Below are positions 8,248 through 17,165 of a stretch of 64,000 nt of DNA, piece by piece. Source of the DNA: Sulfolobales archaeon (GTDB lineage: Archaea; Thermoproteota; Thermoprotei_A; Sulfolobales; NBVN01). Numbering within the stretch: position 1 is the stretch's first letter; every line of letters starts with the position of its first letter. The notes beneath the pieces are model-generated. The model saw nothing but the letters and a program-made list of their open reading frames with translations, did no database searches and was not told the origin of the DNA. The position numbers and the translations under genes are program-made. The stretch covers positions 178,762-242,761 of the forward strand of contig JAOAKA010000001.1 of the NCBI GenBank assembly GCA_026413885.1. The letters run 5' to 3'.

Positions 8248-9045
8248 GTGTTTAAAATAGTCGATATATCAACTATCACATTGATTGTCGCATTCTTATT
8301 CATAGTTATTCCGCTCCTGGCATCCAGCATTAAGGTCCTCAAGGAGTATGAAAGAGGAGTACTCTTTAGACTCGGAAGACTAATTGGTGCGAGAGGTCCG
8401 GGGCTTTTCTTTATAATACCTTTCGTAGACTCTCTGGCTAAGGTCGACCTAAGAATAATGACTATAGACGTCCCAAAGCAGGAGATAATAACTAGAGATA
8501 ATGTCAGTGTTAAAGTAGATGCTGTAATATACTTCAGAGCTGATGATCCAGTAAAAGCTATTACTAGAGTCTCTAACTACATGTATGCAGTATCTCTACT
8601 CGCGCAGACAGTTCTCCGAGATGTTGTAGGACAGGTCGAGTTAGACGACCTCTTAACTAAGCGAGAAGAGATAAACAAGAAGATTCAGGGAATAATAGAT
8701 GAATTAACGACTCCCTGGGGTATTAAAGTAGTTTCAGTTACCTTAAAGTCTGTTGAACTACCAGAAAGTATGATTAGAGCTATGGCTACTCAAGCTGAAG
8801 CTGAGAGGTTGAGGAGAGCTAGAATAATTCAAGCTGAAGCTGAGAGACAGGCTGCTAAGATACTTACTGAAGCTGCACAAACATACGAGGAGAATCCGAG
8901 GGCTCTAAGACTCAGAGAGCTGCAGACCCTAGTTGAGATAGCTAGAGAGAAGAACTTGATAATTGTAACTGAATCTTCATCTGTAATTGGAACTTCATTA
9001 GCGGCAGCAGCAGCTGTACGTCAAGCTCCTCAGGCTGGTAAGTAA
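8248..9045 (+). CDS. Stomatin-like SPFH/slipin membrane protein
   Basis: This 265-residue protein has one N-terminal membrane helix (about 10-27), then the signature KEYERGVLFRLGRL and the SPFH domain (GLFFIIPFVD, VDAVIYFRADDP). A charged coiled coil (QAEAERLRRARIIQAEAERQ) follows, about 180-215, and drives oligomerisation. The tail is hydrophobic and Ala-rich (VIGTSLAAAAAV). In Pyrococcus the equivalent tail of p-stomatin is cut by the NfeD-type protease encoded next door. The same pairing here, with a one-base overlap, predicts the same membrane quality-control module. Confidence 0.94.
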   Translation: MFKIVDISTITLIVAFLFIVIPLLASSIKVLKEYERGVLFRLGRLIGARGPGLFFIIPFVDSLAKVDLRIMTIDVPKQEIITRDNVSVKVDAVIYFRADDPVKAITRVSNYMYAVSLLAQTVLRDVVGQVELDDLLTKREEINKKIQGIIDELTTPWGIKVVSVTLKSVELPESMIRAMATQAEAERLRRARIIQAEAERQAAKILTEAAQTYEENPRALRLRELQTLVEIAREKNLIIVTESSSVIGTSLAAAAAVRQAPQAGK

Positions 9046-10355
9046 TGCGTTTCTACTACAAAGTAGTATTTATACTTCTTTTTCTGTTATCTACATCTGC
9101 ACTAGCTAGTAGTTCACTTATCGATACTCTAGTTCTTGTGAGAGTGATCCCACCATGGGATATGATCGACTCCGGTATAGCTGAGTGCATCGTAGATGCG
9201 GTTGCGTATGCAGAATCTAGGAATATGGGGGTATTGATAGAGCTTGAAACCTACGGCGGCTATCTAGATGCCGCACTAACTATTGGAGATAGAATAGCTA
9301 CATCTAGAGTACCTGTAGTGGTATATGTCTCTGGAGGTAAGGCTTTTAGTGCTGGCACTCTAATATCTCTTCCAGCACACATAATCATACTCTCACCTAT
9401 AGCTACAATAGGAGCTATGCAGCCGGTCACTATAAATCCTGTAACTGGGCAGTATGAAGCAGTAAATGAGACAAAGATCATTAATCCTATAATAGAGAAA
9501 GCTATCTATTATGCTAGACTTCGAAATAGAAATACAAGCGCTGTAGAAATGTTTGTAATCAAGAACCTAGTTCTATCTGCTGATGAAGCAGTAAAACAAG
9601 GAGTTGCTGACTATGTAGCAAGAGACCTTAGTGAGGTCTTTAAATATCTGGGTGATAAGAGTGTTATTACTAGTGGGACATCGTACTCTCTGCATAGGTA
9701 CCTCAAAGTTGAAGAGTATTCTTGCGGTATTAGGTCTAGATTTCTCTCTATACTATCTAACACTCTTCTATCGAGTGTGTTAACTACTATAGGTATAATG
9801 GCTACCATATTTTCCATAGCTTCGGGAAGACTGGAAGCTCTACCTATAGCTCTACTATTTCTATTTCTCGGCTTAGTAGGCTCCGGTTTTAATCCCAATC
9901 TAATCTCAGTATTCCTTATTCTAGTAGGAGCAGCACTTCTGTCGATCGAGCTATTTCTAACACCCGGCTTCGGTATTCTCGGTATAAGTGGTATAATAAT
10001 GCTTAGCACTGGATTCGCACTTCTACCTACTGGAGGACCTACATATATAGCTCCAAATTCTACCTTCATAGTCTTATCTAGATATGTAGCTATAGGAATA
10101 GGAGTGGGATTAGGGTCTTTCACTGCGTTTGTATTATTCAAAGTAATACAAGCTAAGAGACAAAAAACATACATCTTCGAATTGAGAGAAAAAATAGGGA
10201 GAGCGGTGGACCGCATTCCAGCACATGGTGAAGGATTTGTCATAGTTGAAGGTGAGTACTGGAAAGCTTATTCTGAAGAAGAGATAGAGCCTAACTCCTT
10301 AGTGATAGTAGTAGATAAGAAGAACGGTCTGTTAATTGTGAAAAAGTACACATAA
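9045..10355 (+). CDS. NfeD family membrane serine protease (stomatin operon partner)
   Basis: This 436-residue protein has a signal-like helix at 5-22, then a ClpP-class domain, about four or five membrane helices (240-365) and a C-terminal NfeD OB fold (GRAVDRIPAHGEGFVIV). Compared by eye with Pyrococcus PH1510, the catalytic pair would be S102 (FSAGTLI) and K144 (ETKIINP). LETYGGYLDAAL replaces the usual DTPGG segment. ATG 9045 shares its A with the upstream TAA. It is expected to cleave the hydrophobic tail of the slipin. Confidence 0.92.
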   Translation: MRFYYKVVFILLFLLSTSALASSSLIDTLVLVRVIPPWDMIDSGIAECIVDAVAYAESRNMGVLIELETYGGYLDAALTIGDRIATSRVPVVVYVSGGKAFSAGTLISLPAHIIILSPIATIGAMQPVTINPVTGQYEAVNETKIINPIIEKAIYYARLRNRNTSAVEMFVIKNLVLSADEAVKQGVADYVARDLSEVFKYLGDKSVITSGTSYSLHRYLKVEEYSCGIRSRFLSILSNTLLSSVLTTIGIMATIFSIASGRLEALPIALLFLFLGLVGSGFNPNLISVFLILVGAALLSIELFLTPGFGILGISGIIMLSTGFALLPTGGPTYIAPNSTFIVLSRYVAIGIGVGLGSFTAFVLFKVIQAKRQKTYIFELREKIGRAVDRIPAHGEGFVIVEGEYWKAYSEEEIEPNSLVIVVDKKNGLLIVKKYT

Positions 10356-10710
10356 ATAATTGATCTGCTATTATTTATAGTACTTCACATCTATGACTAC
10401 TTTTTACTATAACACTCGATGAACATGTAAATAGCTCTACCAAGTCTCTTCAGGCTTTAACCTAGAACAACCGATCTAAAACTACGAAATGCTACCGCCG
10501 ACCAATATATGTCTGTGAATAGCTTACATAGTCTTTGTAGAGATATTAAAGCTTCTCTAAGAATGTGTGATACTGTAGAGTGAGAGAAATACGTTATTCA
10601 GTTAAGAGTTTAATCTATTGTTTAGAAATAGATGGGAACACATCTGCATCGAGCCGTAGAGATAGGTTACTGATCGTTTTACGGAATTTCTCTACTAGTG
10701 AGGTATTTCT
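10356..10710. other. Intergenic stretch without recognisable gene
   Basis: The stretch is AT-rich with stops in all frames. No tRNA, C/D box pair or strong palindrome is seen. It separates the convergent nfeD and alba genes and may hold their terminators. Confidence 0.5.
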
Positions 10711-10977
10711 CTAGGTTCTCTCAACCTCTATCTCTATATACGGAACGTATCTAGAGCCTCTCTTCTCACTTCCTATCTTAACATTCACTAATTTAATGCT
10801 GTCCCCCAGCTTAAGCTTAAGAACATTGTACAGAGCTACAGCTCTATGTATGTTGTCTCCACAACCCCTAATTACAACTGATCTTACACCCTGATTGAAT
10901 ATTATGGCGATCGAAGTCATGTAGTCGTTAATAGACCTCCTACCAACACTTACTTTATAAGTTCTTGCTTCACTCAT
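10711..10977 (-). CDS. alba: Alba family DNA/RNA-binding protein
   Basis: At 88 residues this is a full-length Alba fold. VGRRSINDYM aligns with the Sulfolobus Alba motif containing the acetylated lysine, but arginines stand where the K16-K17 pair would be. NQGVRSVVIRGCGDNIHRAV matches the family core, and RYVPYIEIEVERT the final strands. Alba dimers coat chromatin and also bind RNA. The start is ATG 10977 with an AGGAGGC site upstream and a TTATATGA promoter element further out. Divergence from the typical Alba1 suggests it may be a second paralogue. Confidence 0.9.
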   Translation of the reverse strand: MSEARTYKVSVGRRSINDYMTSIAIIFNQGVRSVVIRGCGDNIHRAVALYNVLKLKLGDSIKLVNVKIGSEKRGSRYVPYIEIEVERT

Positions 10978-11129
10978 TAAAGCCTCCTACTAGGTTTAAC
11001 CTTGAATCATATAAGCTTGAAACCTAGTAATAGCTTCCCTGGAGCTAGGTGTATTGAGAGACCTCACCTAAACCAACGTGAAACACGTGCTAAATATGAG
11101 TGATATAGAGTATAGATTCGGGTAGTATC

Positions 11130-13235
11130 TTGAAGTCATTACCGAGAATTGAAGATGTAGTTGATGTTCCACAGATTCTTAAGTCTTTGAGAGCTGTGGG
11201 AATCGAGGTTCTCTTACCAGTGCAAATTAAAGCTATTAGGTCAGGCCTTCTGACATCGAGAAACAACATTGTTGTAGTAGCTCCTACTGGGAGCGGTAAA
11301 ACATTAGTTGGGTATATGGCTATACTTAAGTCTGTTCTTGAGGGAGATATCGGTGTCTACTTAACTCCTCTCAAGAGTGTTGCTTCTGAGAAATTTGAGG
11401 AATTGAAGTTGATCTGTAGTGAATTTAAATGTAGAGTCTGTGTTACAACTGGAGACTACGACCAGCCGTCTGAGTGGCTATCTGAGTGTGATTTAATTGT
11501 GGCTACTTACGAGAGATTTGATTCCCTCCTGAGGCTAAAGCCTCAGTGGATTAAGAATGTAAGCACTGTGGTTATTGATGAATTACATACAGTAGGAGAC
11601 AGCGATAGAGGGCATGTAGTAGAGCTCGTAGGTGTTAGATCTTTAAGTAGTGGATGCAGGGTGTTAGGTCTTAGTGCTGCGGTTGGAAATCCTGAAGAGG
11701 TAGCTAGCTGGCTAAATGCGGAACTCATATTCGATGATTGGAGACCTGTCAAACTAGTGGAGGGCTACTACGATAGAATCTCAAAAACCATAGTGTTTGA
11801 AGATGGGAGAGTAGAGTCTGTCAGAGGGGATCTCGAGCAGTACGCACTTAGAGAAGCTGTCACTCAGAATTACCAGCTCCTGGTATTCAGACACTCTAGA
11901 CAACAAGCTGAGGGTCTCACCAAGATTCTAGCTACCAGCTCTGCAGAGAAATGCCTAGAGTTAGTAGAGGAATTCTCTAGACTAGACCCACCGAGAGTAG
12001 AGTTTGATAACATTAGCTACTTACTCAGTAAGTGTGTAGCATTCCATCACGCAGGACTATCTTCAACTACTAGAAAGTTCATTGAGAAGTCATTTAGAGA
12101 GAGAGCTATTAGAGCTGTTGTAGCTACACCTACTCTAGCTGCCGGTGTCAACTTTCCTGCGAGGAGAGTTCTAGTTAGTGTAAGGAGATATGAAGAAGGA
12201 TATGTGAGAGGGATTTCTATAGCTGAGTACAAGCAGATGGCCGGTAGAGCCGGTAGACACGGACTAGACCCATACGGTGAAGTTATTGTATCAGACGCTA
12301 GAAGTACGGCTGAAGCAACTAGATACATTAAGGGAACTCCCGAACCCGCGATCTCAGTACTTACATCTGATAGAGCTATCAGAGTACACACACTATCACT
12401 GATATCTTCTCGAGATGCTGAGAGTATTGAACAATTAGTTAGCCTACTTAAGCTTACTCTAGCATATAAGCAATTGAGTGACACTCTTCTCGATAAAGTC
12501 TGGCACATTCTTAGAGACTTAGCCGAGTGGGGAATGATCTATCGAGAGGGAAACTATGTCGAACCTACGAAACTGGGTAAGACGGTATCTGTTCTATACG
12601 TAGATCCTGTGACAGCCAGAGCTGTTATTAGTGGTTTAACTGGTGTTGGAAGTGTATACGATATATACTATCTAACTCTCGTAGCGTTAACACCTGATTT
12701 CCCGAGAATTAGACTAGGTAGCATTAAGTTGAGAGAACTTCGAGCAACAATGGAAGTTCTAGCCGATAGTGGTAACATACCGGACTTTCCGTGGATCGAT
12801 GAGTACGACCTACTTAGAGCTCTAAAGATAGGTCTAATACTCAGAGACTGGGTTGAGGAAGTAGGAGAAGACACCATAGTGGAGCGATACGGAGTTGGAG
12901 TGGGAGATCTATCAGTCATAGTTGAGTCAGCTCAGTGGTTACTGTATGCCTCTGGAGTAATCTGCAGTACTACTGGACTTAGAGAACATGCCGGCAGATT
13001 GATGACTCTTAGCAGGAGGGTTGAGTCAGGTGTTAAAGAAGATGCGCTAGAGCTCGTGCGTGTTAAGTGGATTGGTAGAGCTAGAGCTAGAAAACTTCTG
13101 TCTAACGGTATAAAAACCATTGAAGACCTAACTAAGTTAAGTCCGGCTAGACTCTCCGAGCTCCTCAGCACAGGATTAAGTATAGCTGAAGAAATTCTCT
13201 CAAACGCTAGAAAAATTATTTCAGAAGACACTTAA
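11130..13235 (+). CDS. hel308: Hel308-like Ski2-family helicase
   Basis: This 701-residue superfamily 2 helicase probably unwinds lagging strands at stalled forks. A Q-motif-like LLPVQIKAI (28-36) precedes Walker A APTGSGKT (51-58) and the DELH box (150-153); motif III is LGLSAAVGN and motif VI is MAGRAGRHG. After the two RecA domains come winged-helix and ratchet domains, and a C-terminal helix-hairpin-helix (WIGRARARKLLSNGI). All helicase motifs look intact. TTG 11130 is the only start near the family N-terminus. Confidence 0.93.
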   Translation: MKSLPRIEDVVDVPQILKSLRAVGIEVLLPVQIKAIRSGLLTSRNNIVVVAPTGSGKTLVGYMAILKSVLEGDIGVYLTPLKSVASEKFEELKLICSEFKCRVCVTTGDYDQPSEWLSECDLIVATYERFDSLLRLKPQWIKNVSTVVIDELHTVGDSDRGHVVELVGVRSLSSGCRVLGLSAAVGNPEEVASWLNAELIFDDWRPVKLVEGYYDRISKTIVFEDGRVESVRGDLEQYALREAVTQNYQLLVFRHSRQQAEGLTKILATSSAEKCLELVEEFSRLDPPRVEFDNISYLLSKCVAFHHAGLSSTTRKFIEKSFRERAIRAVVATPTLAAGVNFPARRVLVSVRRYEEGYVRGISIAEYKQMAGRAGRHGLDPYGEVIVSDARSTAEATRYIKGTPEPAISVLTSDRAIRVHTLSLISSRDAESIEQLVSLLKLTLAYKQLSDTLLDKVWHILRDLAEWGMIYREGNYVEPTKLGKTVSVLYVDPVTARAVISGLTGVGSVYDIYYLTLVALTPDFPRIRLGSIKLRELRATMEVLADSGNIPDFPWIDEYDLLRALKIGLILRDWVEEVGEDTIVERYGVGVGDLSVIVESAQWLLYASGVICSTTGLREHAGRLMTLSRRVESGVKEDALELVRVKWIGRARARKLLSNGIKTIEDLTKLSPARLSELLSTGLSIAEEILSNARKIISEDT

Positions 13236-13270
13236 TGCAGCATGTTTAAATATTGATTTAGTTATGTTAA

Positions 13271-14011
13271 TTGGGAGAAAACTATTTGAAGTTAGCGGGG
13301 TCAACAGTAGGAGTCGGTAAAGACCTTAGGTATCACACTGTTGAACTCTTAAGACTATATAGAGGGCTGATGAAATATAGAGAAATCGCGGAGTTAGTGA
13401 AGATCCCTCCCCCGGTTATTTGGAGATACATTACATTCAAGATACTACCGAGTTACGAAAGAGCTAGAGACGTCGTTAAGATCCTCACATCTAGAGAAGT
13501 TGTCTCCAACATATTGAGAAGATATGTTAGATTTAAAGAAGGTGCTATTGATACTAGCAACGTGTTTAGCAATGTGTTGCTACTTAAGATACTCGCATAT
13601 GTAGCCTACTACAGCTTTAGCGATGTAGATGTCGTTCTTACAGTTGAGCTAGATGGGGTACCCATAGCTACACTGGTAGCTGATCTATTCAAATCTAGAC
13701 TCGCTATATCGCGAAAAGGTATCCCCTTTACATCTGATATAGTCTATGAAGCCGAGTATGTATCTAGAGACCCACCATCTATAGTTAGACTATATCTACC
13801 TTCTTCAGACCTCAAGAAGGGTGAGAGAGTATTAATAGTAGATGACTTAATTAGAACCGGGAAAACTACTGTTACACTAATAAAGTTGATACGTAACGTT
13901 GAAGCTACTTTAACTGGGATTTTCTCCCCGATTGCTGTTGGAAGTGCGTGGCGTGAGACTCTAAAAAACCACCAGAGTGCTATTGTCACTGTGCTAAATA
14001 TTGAGGAGTAG
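13271..14011 (+). CDS. HTH-phosphoribosyltransferase transcription regulator (GfcR/PurR type)
   Basis: This 246-residue protein has an N-terminal helix-turn-helix (about 33-60: KYREIAELVKIPPPVIWRYI) fused to a type I phosphoribosyltransferase domain with an intact PRPP loop (VLIVDDLIRTGKT, 187-199). In haloarchaea the related GfcR controls sugar catabolism. Such proteins usually sense PRPP or nucleotides instead of acting as enzymes. The start may be TTG 13271 or TTG 13286; a TATA at 13244-13253 favours the latter. Three genes follow within a few bases and share its direction. A decayed paralogue lies at 43570. Confidence 0.82.
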   Translation: MGENYLKLAGSTVGVGKDLRYHTVELLRLYRGLMKYREIAELVKIPPPVIWRYITFKILPSYERARDVVKILTSREVVSNILRRYVRFKEGAIDTSNVFSNVLLLKILAYVAYYSFSDVDVVLTVELDGVPIATLVADLFKSRLAISRKGIPFTSDIVYEAEYVSRDPPSIVRLYLPSSDLKKGERVLIVDDLIRTGKTTVTLIKLIRNVEATLTGIFSPIAVGSAWRETLKNHQSAIVTVLNIEE

Positions 14012-14016
14012 GTTTG

Positions 14017-14883
14017 ATGACTCTACAGAACTCGAGACCACAGAGTCTATGGCGAGCTATTGCTCAGTCATTTGCGTCAGCACTGGTGATAGAAGTAATC
14101 GCACCGAAAGTAAGTGGAGTTACAGCTACTGATAACATGAAAGATATGAGTTCTGTAGAATTTATTCATACATCTTACTACATCTATGACGGTATAGAGA
14201 GGCTGCGTAGGGATGTAGGCTGCGTATCTCTCGGGAAAGCCCTGCTAGACTTAATGAGGTCGGTTTTAAGAGACTCACTAATTAGAACCAATACGTGCTT
14301 AGGCTATGGATTAACAGCAATTTCTCTAGCTTCAACTATGCTCTACTCTCTCAGAGCAAATTCTTGCGGTGATGTGAGAGAATGTGTTCTAGCTGGTTAC
14401 AGAGAATTTGAGGAATGCTTGAAAAGCGAGAATGCTACTGACTTACTGGAGGCTATACGGCTAGCTAGTCCCAGCTATCACGGCCACTACTATTCTTCAG
14501 AGGTCTTAGTGAATGTGTTTAAGCTACTGTGGGAATCGGCTCTATGGGACCTAGTCGCGTATAACATAGTGAATAGGTACTCCATAACCTTAGACATATA
14601 TGAACATGTTAGAAGAGTCCGACATAGAGATCTCGTGAACACCGTCAGTAAGCTCTATAAATCTGCTGCTAGTAAATATATAGACACTATCTCATTTAAA
14701 TCCGGCGGCATTATGCTCTCTAGATTAATTCAAGAGCTAGTCTCTGTATCGACGTTAAGTGATCGCGAAGTGCGCGATATCCTAGTCTATAGAGTTGGTG
14801 TGAACCTCGGCTCTATATCAGATATAGTAGCGTCGTCTGTAGCACTAGCTCTAGTTGAGTGGAGGTGGAGGGAAACAGCATGA
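14017..14883 (+). CDS. CitG-like triphosphoribosyl-dephospho-CoA synthase family protein
   Basis: This 288-residue, mostly helical protein resembles the CitG/MdcB family, which transfers dephospho-CoA to ATP ribose to make the citrate or malonate lyase prosthetic group precursor. The family N-terminus is visible (ALVIEVIAPKVSGVTA), as are the later HGHYYSSE and helical segments. The usual Pro-Gly-Asn-Val signature is altered to KVSGV. No lyase genes are in the window, so another CoA or nucleotide ligand is likely. ATG 14017 follows a GGAG site and lies 5 bases after the regulator gene. Confidence 0.72.
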   Translation: MTLQNSRPQSLWRAIAQSFASALVIEVIAPKVSGVTATDNMKDMSSVEFIHTSYYIYDGIERLRRDVGCVSLGKALLDLMRSVLRDSLIRTNTCLGYGLTAISLASTMLYSLRANSCGDVRECVLAGYREFEECLKSENATDLLEAIRLASPSYHGHYYSSEVLVNVFKLLWESALWDLVAYNIVNRYSITLDIYEHVRRVRHRDLVNTVSKLYKSAASKYIDTISFKSGGIMLSRLIQELVSVSTLSDREVRDILVYRVGVNLGSISDIVASSVALALVEWRWRETA

Positions 14884-15461
14884 TTCTGGCTACCTCGAGA
14901 GTCACTCACCCATATCAATTGAACTACATAGCCGCAGTCGCTAGGCAAGCTGAAGTAAACTTATTGCTACTGTGTGGTGATGTAATCATTAACGAAGACT
15001 TTATTAAGGAACTCTCCAACATCAACATTTTGATGATCTCCGGTGACGAAGACGATATACATATAACTAAATTAGCAAAAAAGTATAACATATTATTAGA
15101 TGGAAAAATAGTTGAAGTAGATAGCGTCAAAATCGGTGGTATCGGAGCTATTAATACCTTTCTTGACTACTCTACAATCATATCTAGTTCGGAGAGAATT
15201 GATGTTTTACTAACACACTTCCCACCCTATGGATGTCTAGATAGACGAGCTCCTCTGTACATATCCTCAGGACTTAAGTCTCTACATATTCTACTTAAAA
15301 CTGTCAAACCCTATGTCACCTTTATCGGACATTCTTCAAGATCTGCTGTAGAATACTGTGAAGGTACTCTAGCAATTGGTACACCAAATCTGCTGGTAGT
15401 TGCAGATTCTCTGAGACCTCGAAGGGTTAGATTTATGCCTATAGGTCGAACTCCTATTTAA
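14880..15461 (+). CDS. Calcineurin-like phosphoesterase fold protein with altered metal site
   Basis: At 193 residues it follows the metallophosphoesterase plan: a first strand, CGDVI, SGDEDD in the place of GNHD, LLTHFPPYG, and IGHSS in the place of GHTH. The opening DxH motif appears as SRVTH, without the aspartate. Several metal ligands are therefore changed, and activity is uncertain. A strong ribosome site GGAGGTGG (14861-14868) precedes ATG 14880, whose ATGA overlaps the stop of the CitG-like gene; an in-frame GTG-type extension upstream is unlikely. It may act on a nucleotide or cofactor handled by its neighbours. Confidence 0.75.
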   Translation: MILATSRVTHPYQLNYIAAVARQAEVNLLLLCGDVIINEDFIKELSNINILMISGDEDDIHITKLAKKYNILLDGKIVEVDSVKIGGIGAINTFLDYSTIISSSERIDVLLTHFPPYGCLDRRAPLYISSGLKSLHILLKTVKPYVTFIGHSSRSAVEYCEGTLAIGTPNLLVVADSLRPRRVRFMPIGRTPI

Positions 15462-15480
15462 GTTTTAGGGAGGTATAGAG

Positions 15481-16626
15481 ATGTGTCAAGTCGCTAAGTG
15501 CAGAATTGGATTCTTAGTGAATCCTATAGCAGGTATGGGTGGAGCTGTAGGTCTCAAGGGTACTGACGGCCGACTATATGTAGAGGCTCTAGAGAGGGGA
15601 GCTAAACCGGTAGCTCCAGCCAGAGCTGTGAGATTTCTTGATAGACTTCAGATGATCGGTTCTAGTGACGTTGAATTAGCGCTTGCGGGAGGAATTATGG
15701 GTTGTGACTACCTATCTTCTACTCTACTTAGAAAACATGTTTGTTTAGATATTCCAGCTTCTAATATAACTACGAGAGAGGATACTCTGCGAGTTGTAAG
15801 AGAGTTTATACGCCTAAAAGTAGATGCGATTGTCTTCGTTGGAGGAGACGGCACTGCCCGCGATGTTTTAGAAGCTAGTAATAGTTTAGTGCCTATTCTC
15901 GGTGTACCTTCTGGTGTTAAAGTATATTCCTCTGTTTTCGCCATCTCTCCTGAAGCAGCAGCCGAGATACTTTTAGATTACTGTAGAGGTGAAGGAGTGA
16001 TTGAAGTTGGTGAAGTAGTAGATGTAGATGAATACTCTCTCCAGAGAGATATCTTATCTATTAGGTCTTTTGGTAAAGCATACACACTTTCGTCAAAAAA
16101 TCTAAGGGTTTCCACTAAAGAATTCGGCAGCACTGAAGACCTTGAAAGTGTAGCGGAGCACTTTATAGAAGAGGTGTATAGGCCTGGAGCCGTTTTCATC
16201 TTCGGTCCAGGTTCAACTACTAAAGCTATAGTGTCTAAGCTAGGTATAGATAAAACTCTTCTAGGTTTCGACGCTGTCCTGAATGGCGAGCTAATTGGTA
16301 AAGATTTAACAGCAAGAGAAATAGAGAAAATCGTTAAAGAATTCAAAGATGTCTACATAGTTCTATCTGTAATTGGAGGCCAAGGATATCTTATAGGTCG
16401 GGGGAACCAACAGCTAACACCAGAAATCCTCAAGACTTTAGGTAGAGATAGAATAATAGTTGTTAGCTCGAGAAGTAAATTCAGTAAACTGAGATATCTA
16501 CTTATAGATAGCGGTGACCTAGAAGTAGATAGAGATCTCTCAGGTTACTATAGAGTTATAGTAGAATACGGAGAAACATACCTAATTAAAGCTCTTCCGG
16601 CATCAGATCCCGCCGCCTTGAGATGA
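15481..16626 (+). CDS. ATP-NAD/AcoX-type kinase
   Basis: This 381-residue protein is longer than bacterial NAD kinase (about 290) and matches the archaeal ATP-NAD/AcoX kinase group. The diphosphate-binding loop is FVGGDGTARDV (119-129). FLVNPIAGMGG at the start, GVPSGVKVYSSVF and FGPGSTTKAIV are further family blocks. It probably phosphorylates NAD or a related nucleotide. A GGGAGGT site precedes ATG 15481. It closes the four-gene run begun by the PRTase-type regulator. Confidence 0.85.
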   Translation: MCQVAKCRIGFLVNPIAGMGGAVGLKGTDGRLYVEALERGAKPVAPARAVRFLDRLQMIGSSDVELALAGGIMGCDYLSSTLLRKHVCLDIPASNITTREDTLRVVREFIRLKVDAIVFVGGDGTARDVLEASNSLVPILGVPSGVKVYSSVFAISPEAAAEILLDYCRGEGVIEVGEVVDVDEYSLQRDILSIRSFGKAYTLSSKNLRVSTKEFGSTEDLESVAEHFIEEVYRPGAVFIFGPGSTTKAIVSKLGIDKTLLGFDAVLNGELIGKDLTAREIEKIVKEFKDVYIVLSVIGGQGYLIGRGNQQLTPEILKTLGRDRIIVVSSRSKFSKLRYLLIDSGDLEVDRDLSGYYRVIVEYGETYLIKALPASDPAALR

Positions 16627-16724
16627 GACTCCTACTAGAGTAGCTTCAACCATATACTCTCTAAGTTCTTTCTCAGCTAGTCCTAGTGAGTCAGCTGAGT
16701 CTAGAATTAAGAATCGTTACTACT

Positions 16725-17165
16725 CTACCATAAAACGAATCTTCTCCTACTCTTCCACCAAATTATGTGTCTCACATTATTTTCTCTTAGAATCTTAGCT
16801 AGCTTTCTATCTGCTGTTAAAACAACTACCTCTAGGTTCCTAACATCTAAAGAATACTTTAAGATACAGTCATCTACTCTATCACAATCTACTGACTCGA
16901 TTTTCTCAACACCTAGTTTACCTAGTTCAGCTAGAGCTAGTCTAGCAGCTATTCCTTTACGCCCTCTACCTGAAGCCAGCTTGCTGAGTTCCTGAGTAAC
17001 TTCAGTTAGTAAAATGAGTTTAACATTTGAGCAGCGACTTCTGAGAATTTCAAGAGCTTCTTCTACTGAATTCACACCTTCAGCGACGAGAAGGAGGGCA
17101 CTAGTATCTAGTACTAGCCCACATATACGATGCTTTAAACTAGTCTCGGACAATCCCCCATCCAA
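16725..17165 (-). CDS. PIN-domain ribonuclease-like protein
   Basis: This 146-residue protein begins its PIN core at LVLDTSALLL (first acidic residue), followed by TEVTQEL and ends with VVLTADRKLAKIL and a basic tail. These keep the acidic quartet typical of Mg-dependent PIN nucleases. It overlaps the 3' end of the aIF2-gamma gene by 26 bases and starts at TTG 17165. A PIN gene beside aIF2-gamma recurs in archaea, suggesting an rRNA or translation-linked nuclease. No antitoxin-like gene is adjacent, which argues against a VapBC toxin. Confidence 0.83.
   Translation of the reverse strand: MDGGLSETSLKHRICGLVLDTSALLLVAEGVNSVEEALEILRSRCSNVKLILLTEVTQELSKLASGRGRKGIAARLALAELGKLGVEKIESVDCDRVDDCILKYSLDVRNLEVVVLTADRKLAKILRENNVRHIIWWKSRRRFVLW

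Noticed and set aside
9611-10243. Long open frame (210 codons) on the minus strand inside the NfeD-type gene
   Set aside because: It is a shadow of the real gene. The plus-strand frame has clear domains and an operon overlap.
16725-17165. PIN protein as a VapC toxin
   Set aside because: There is no small antitoxin gene beside it, and its coupling to aIF2-gamma points to a housekeeping role.
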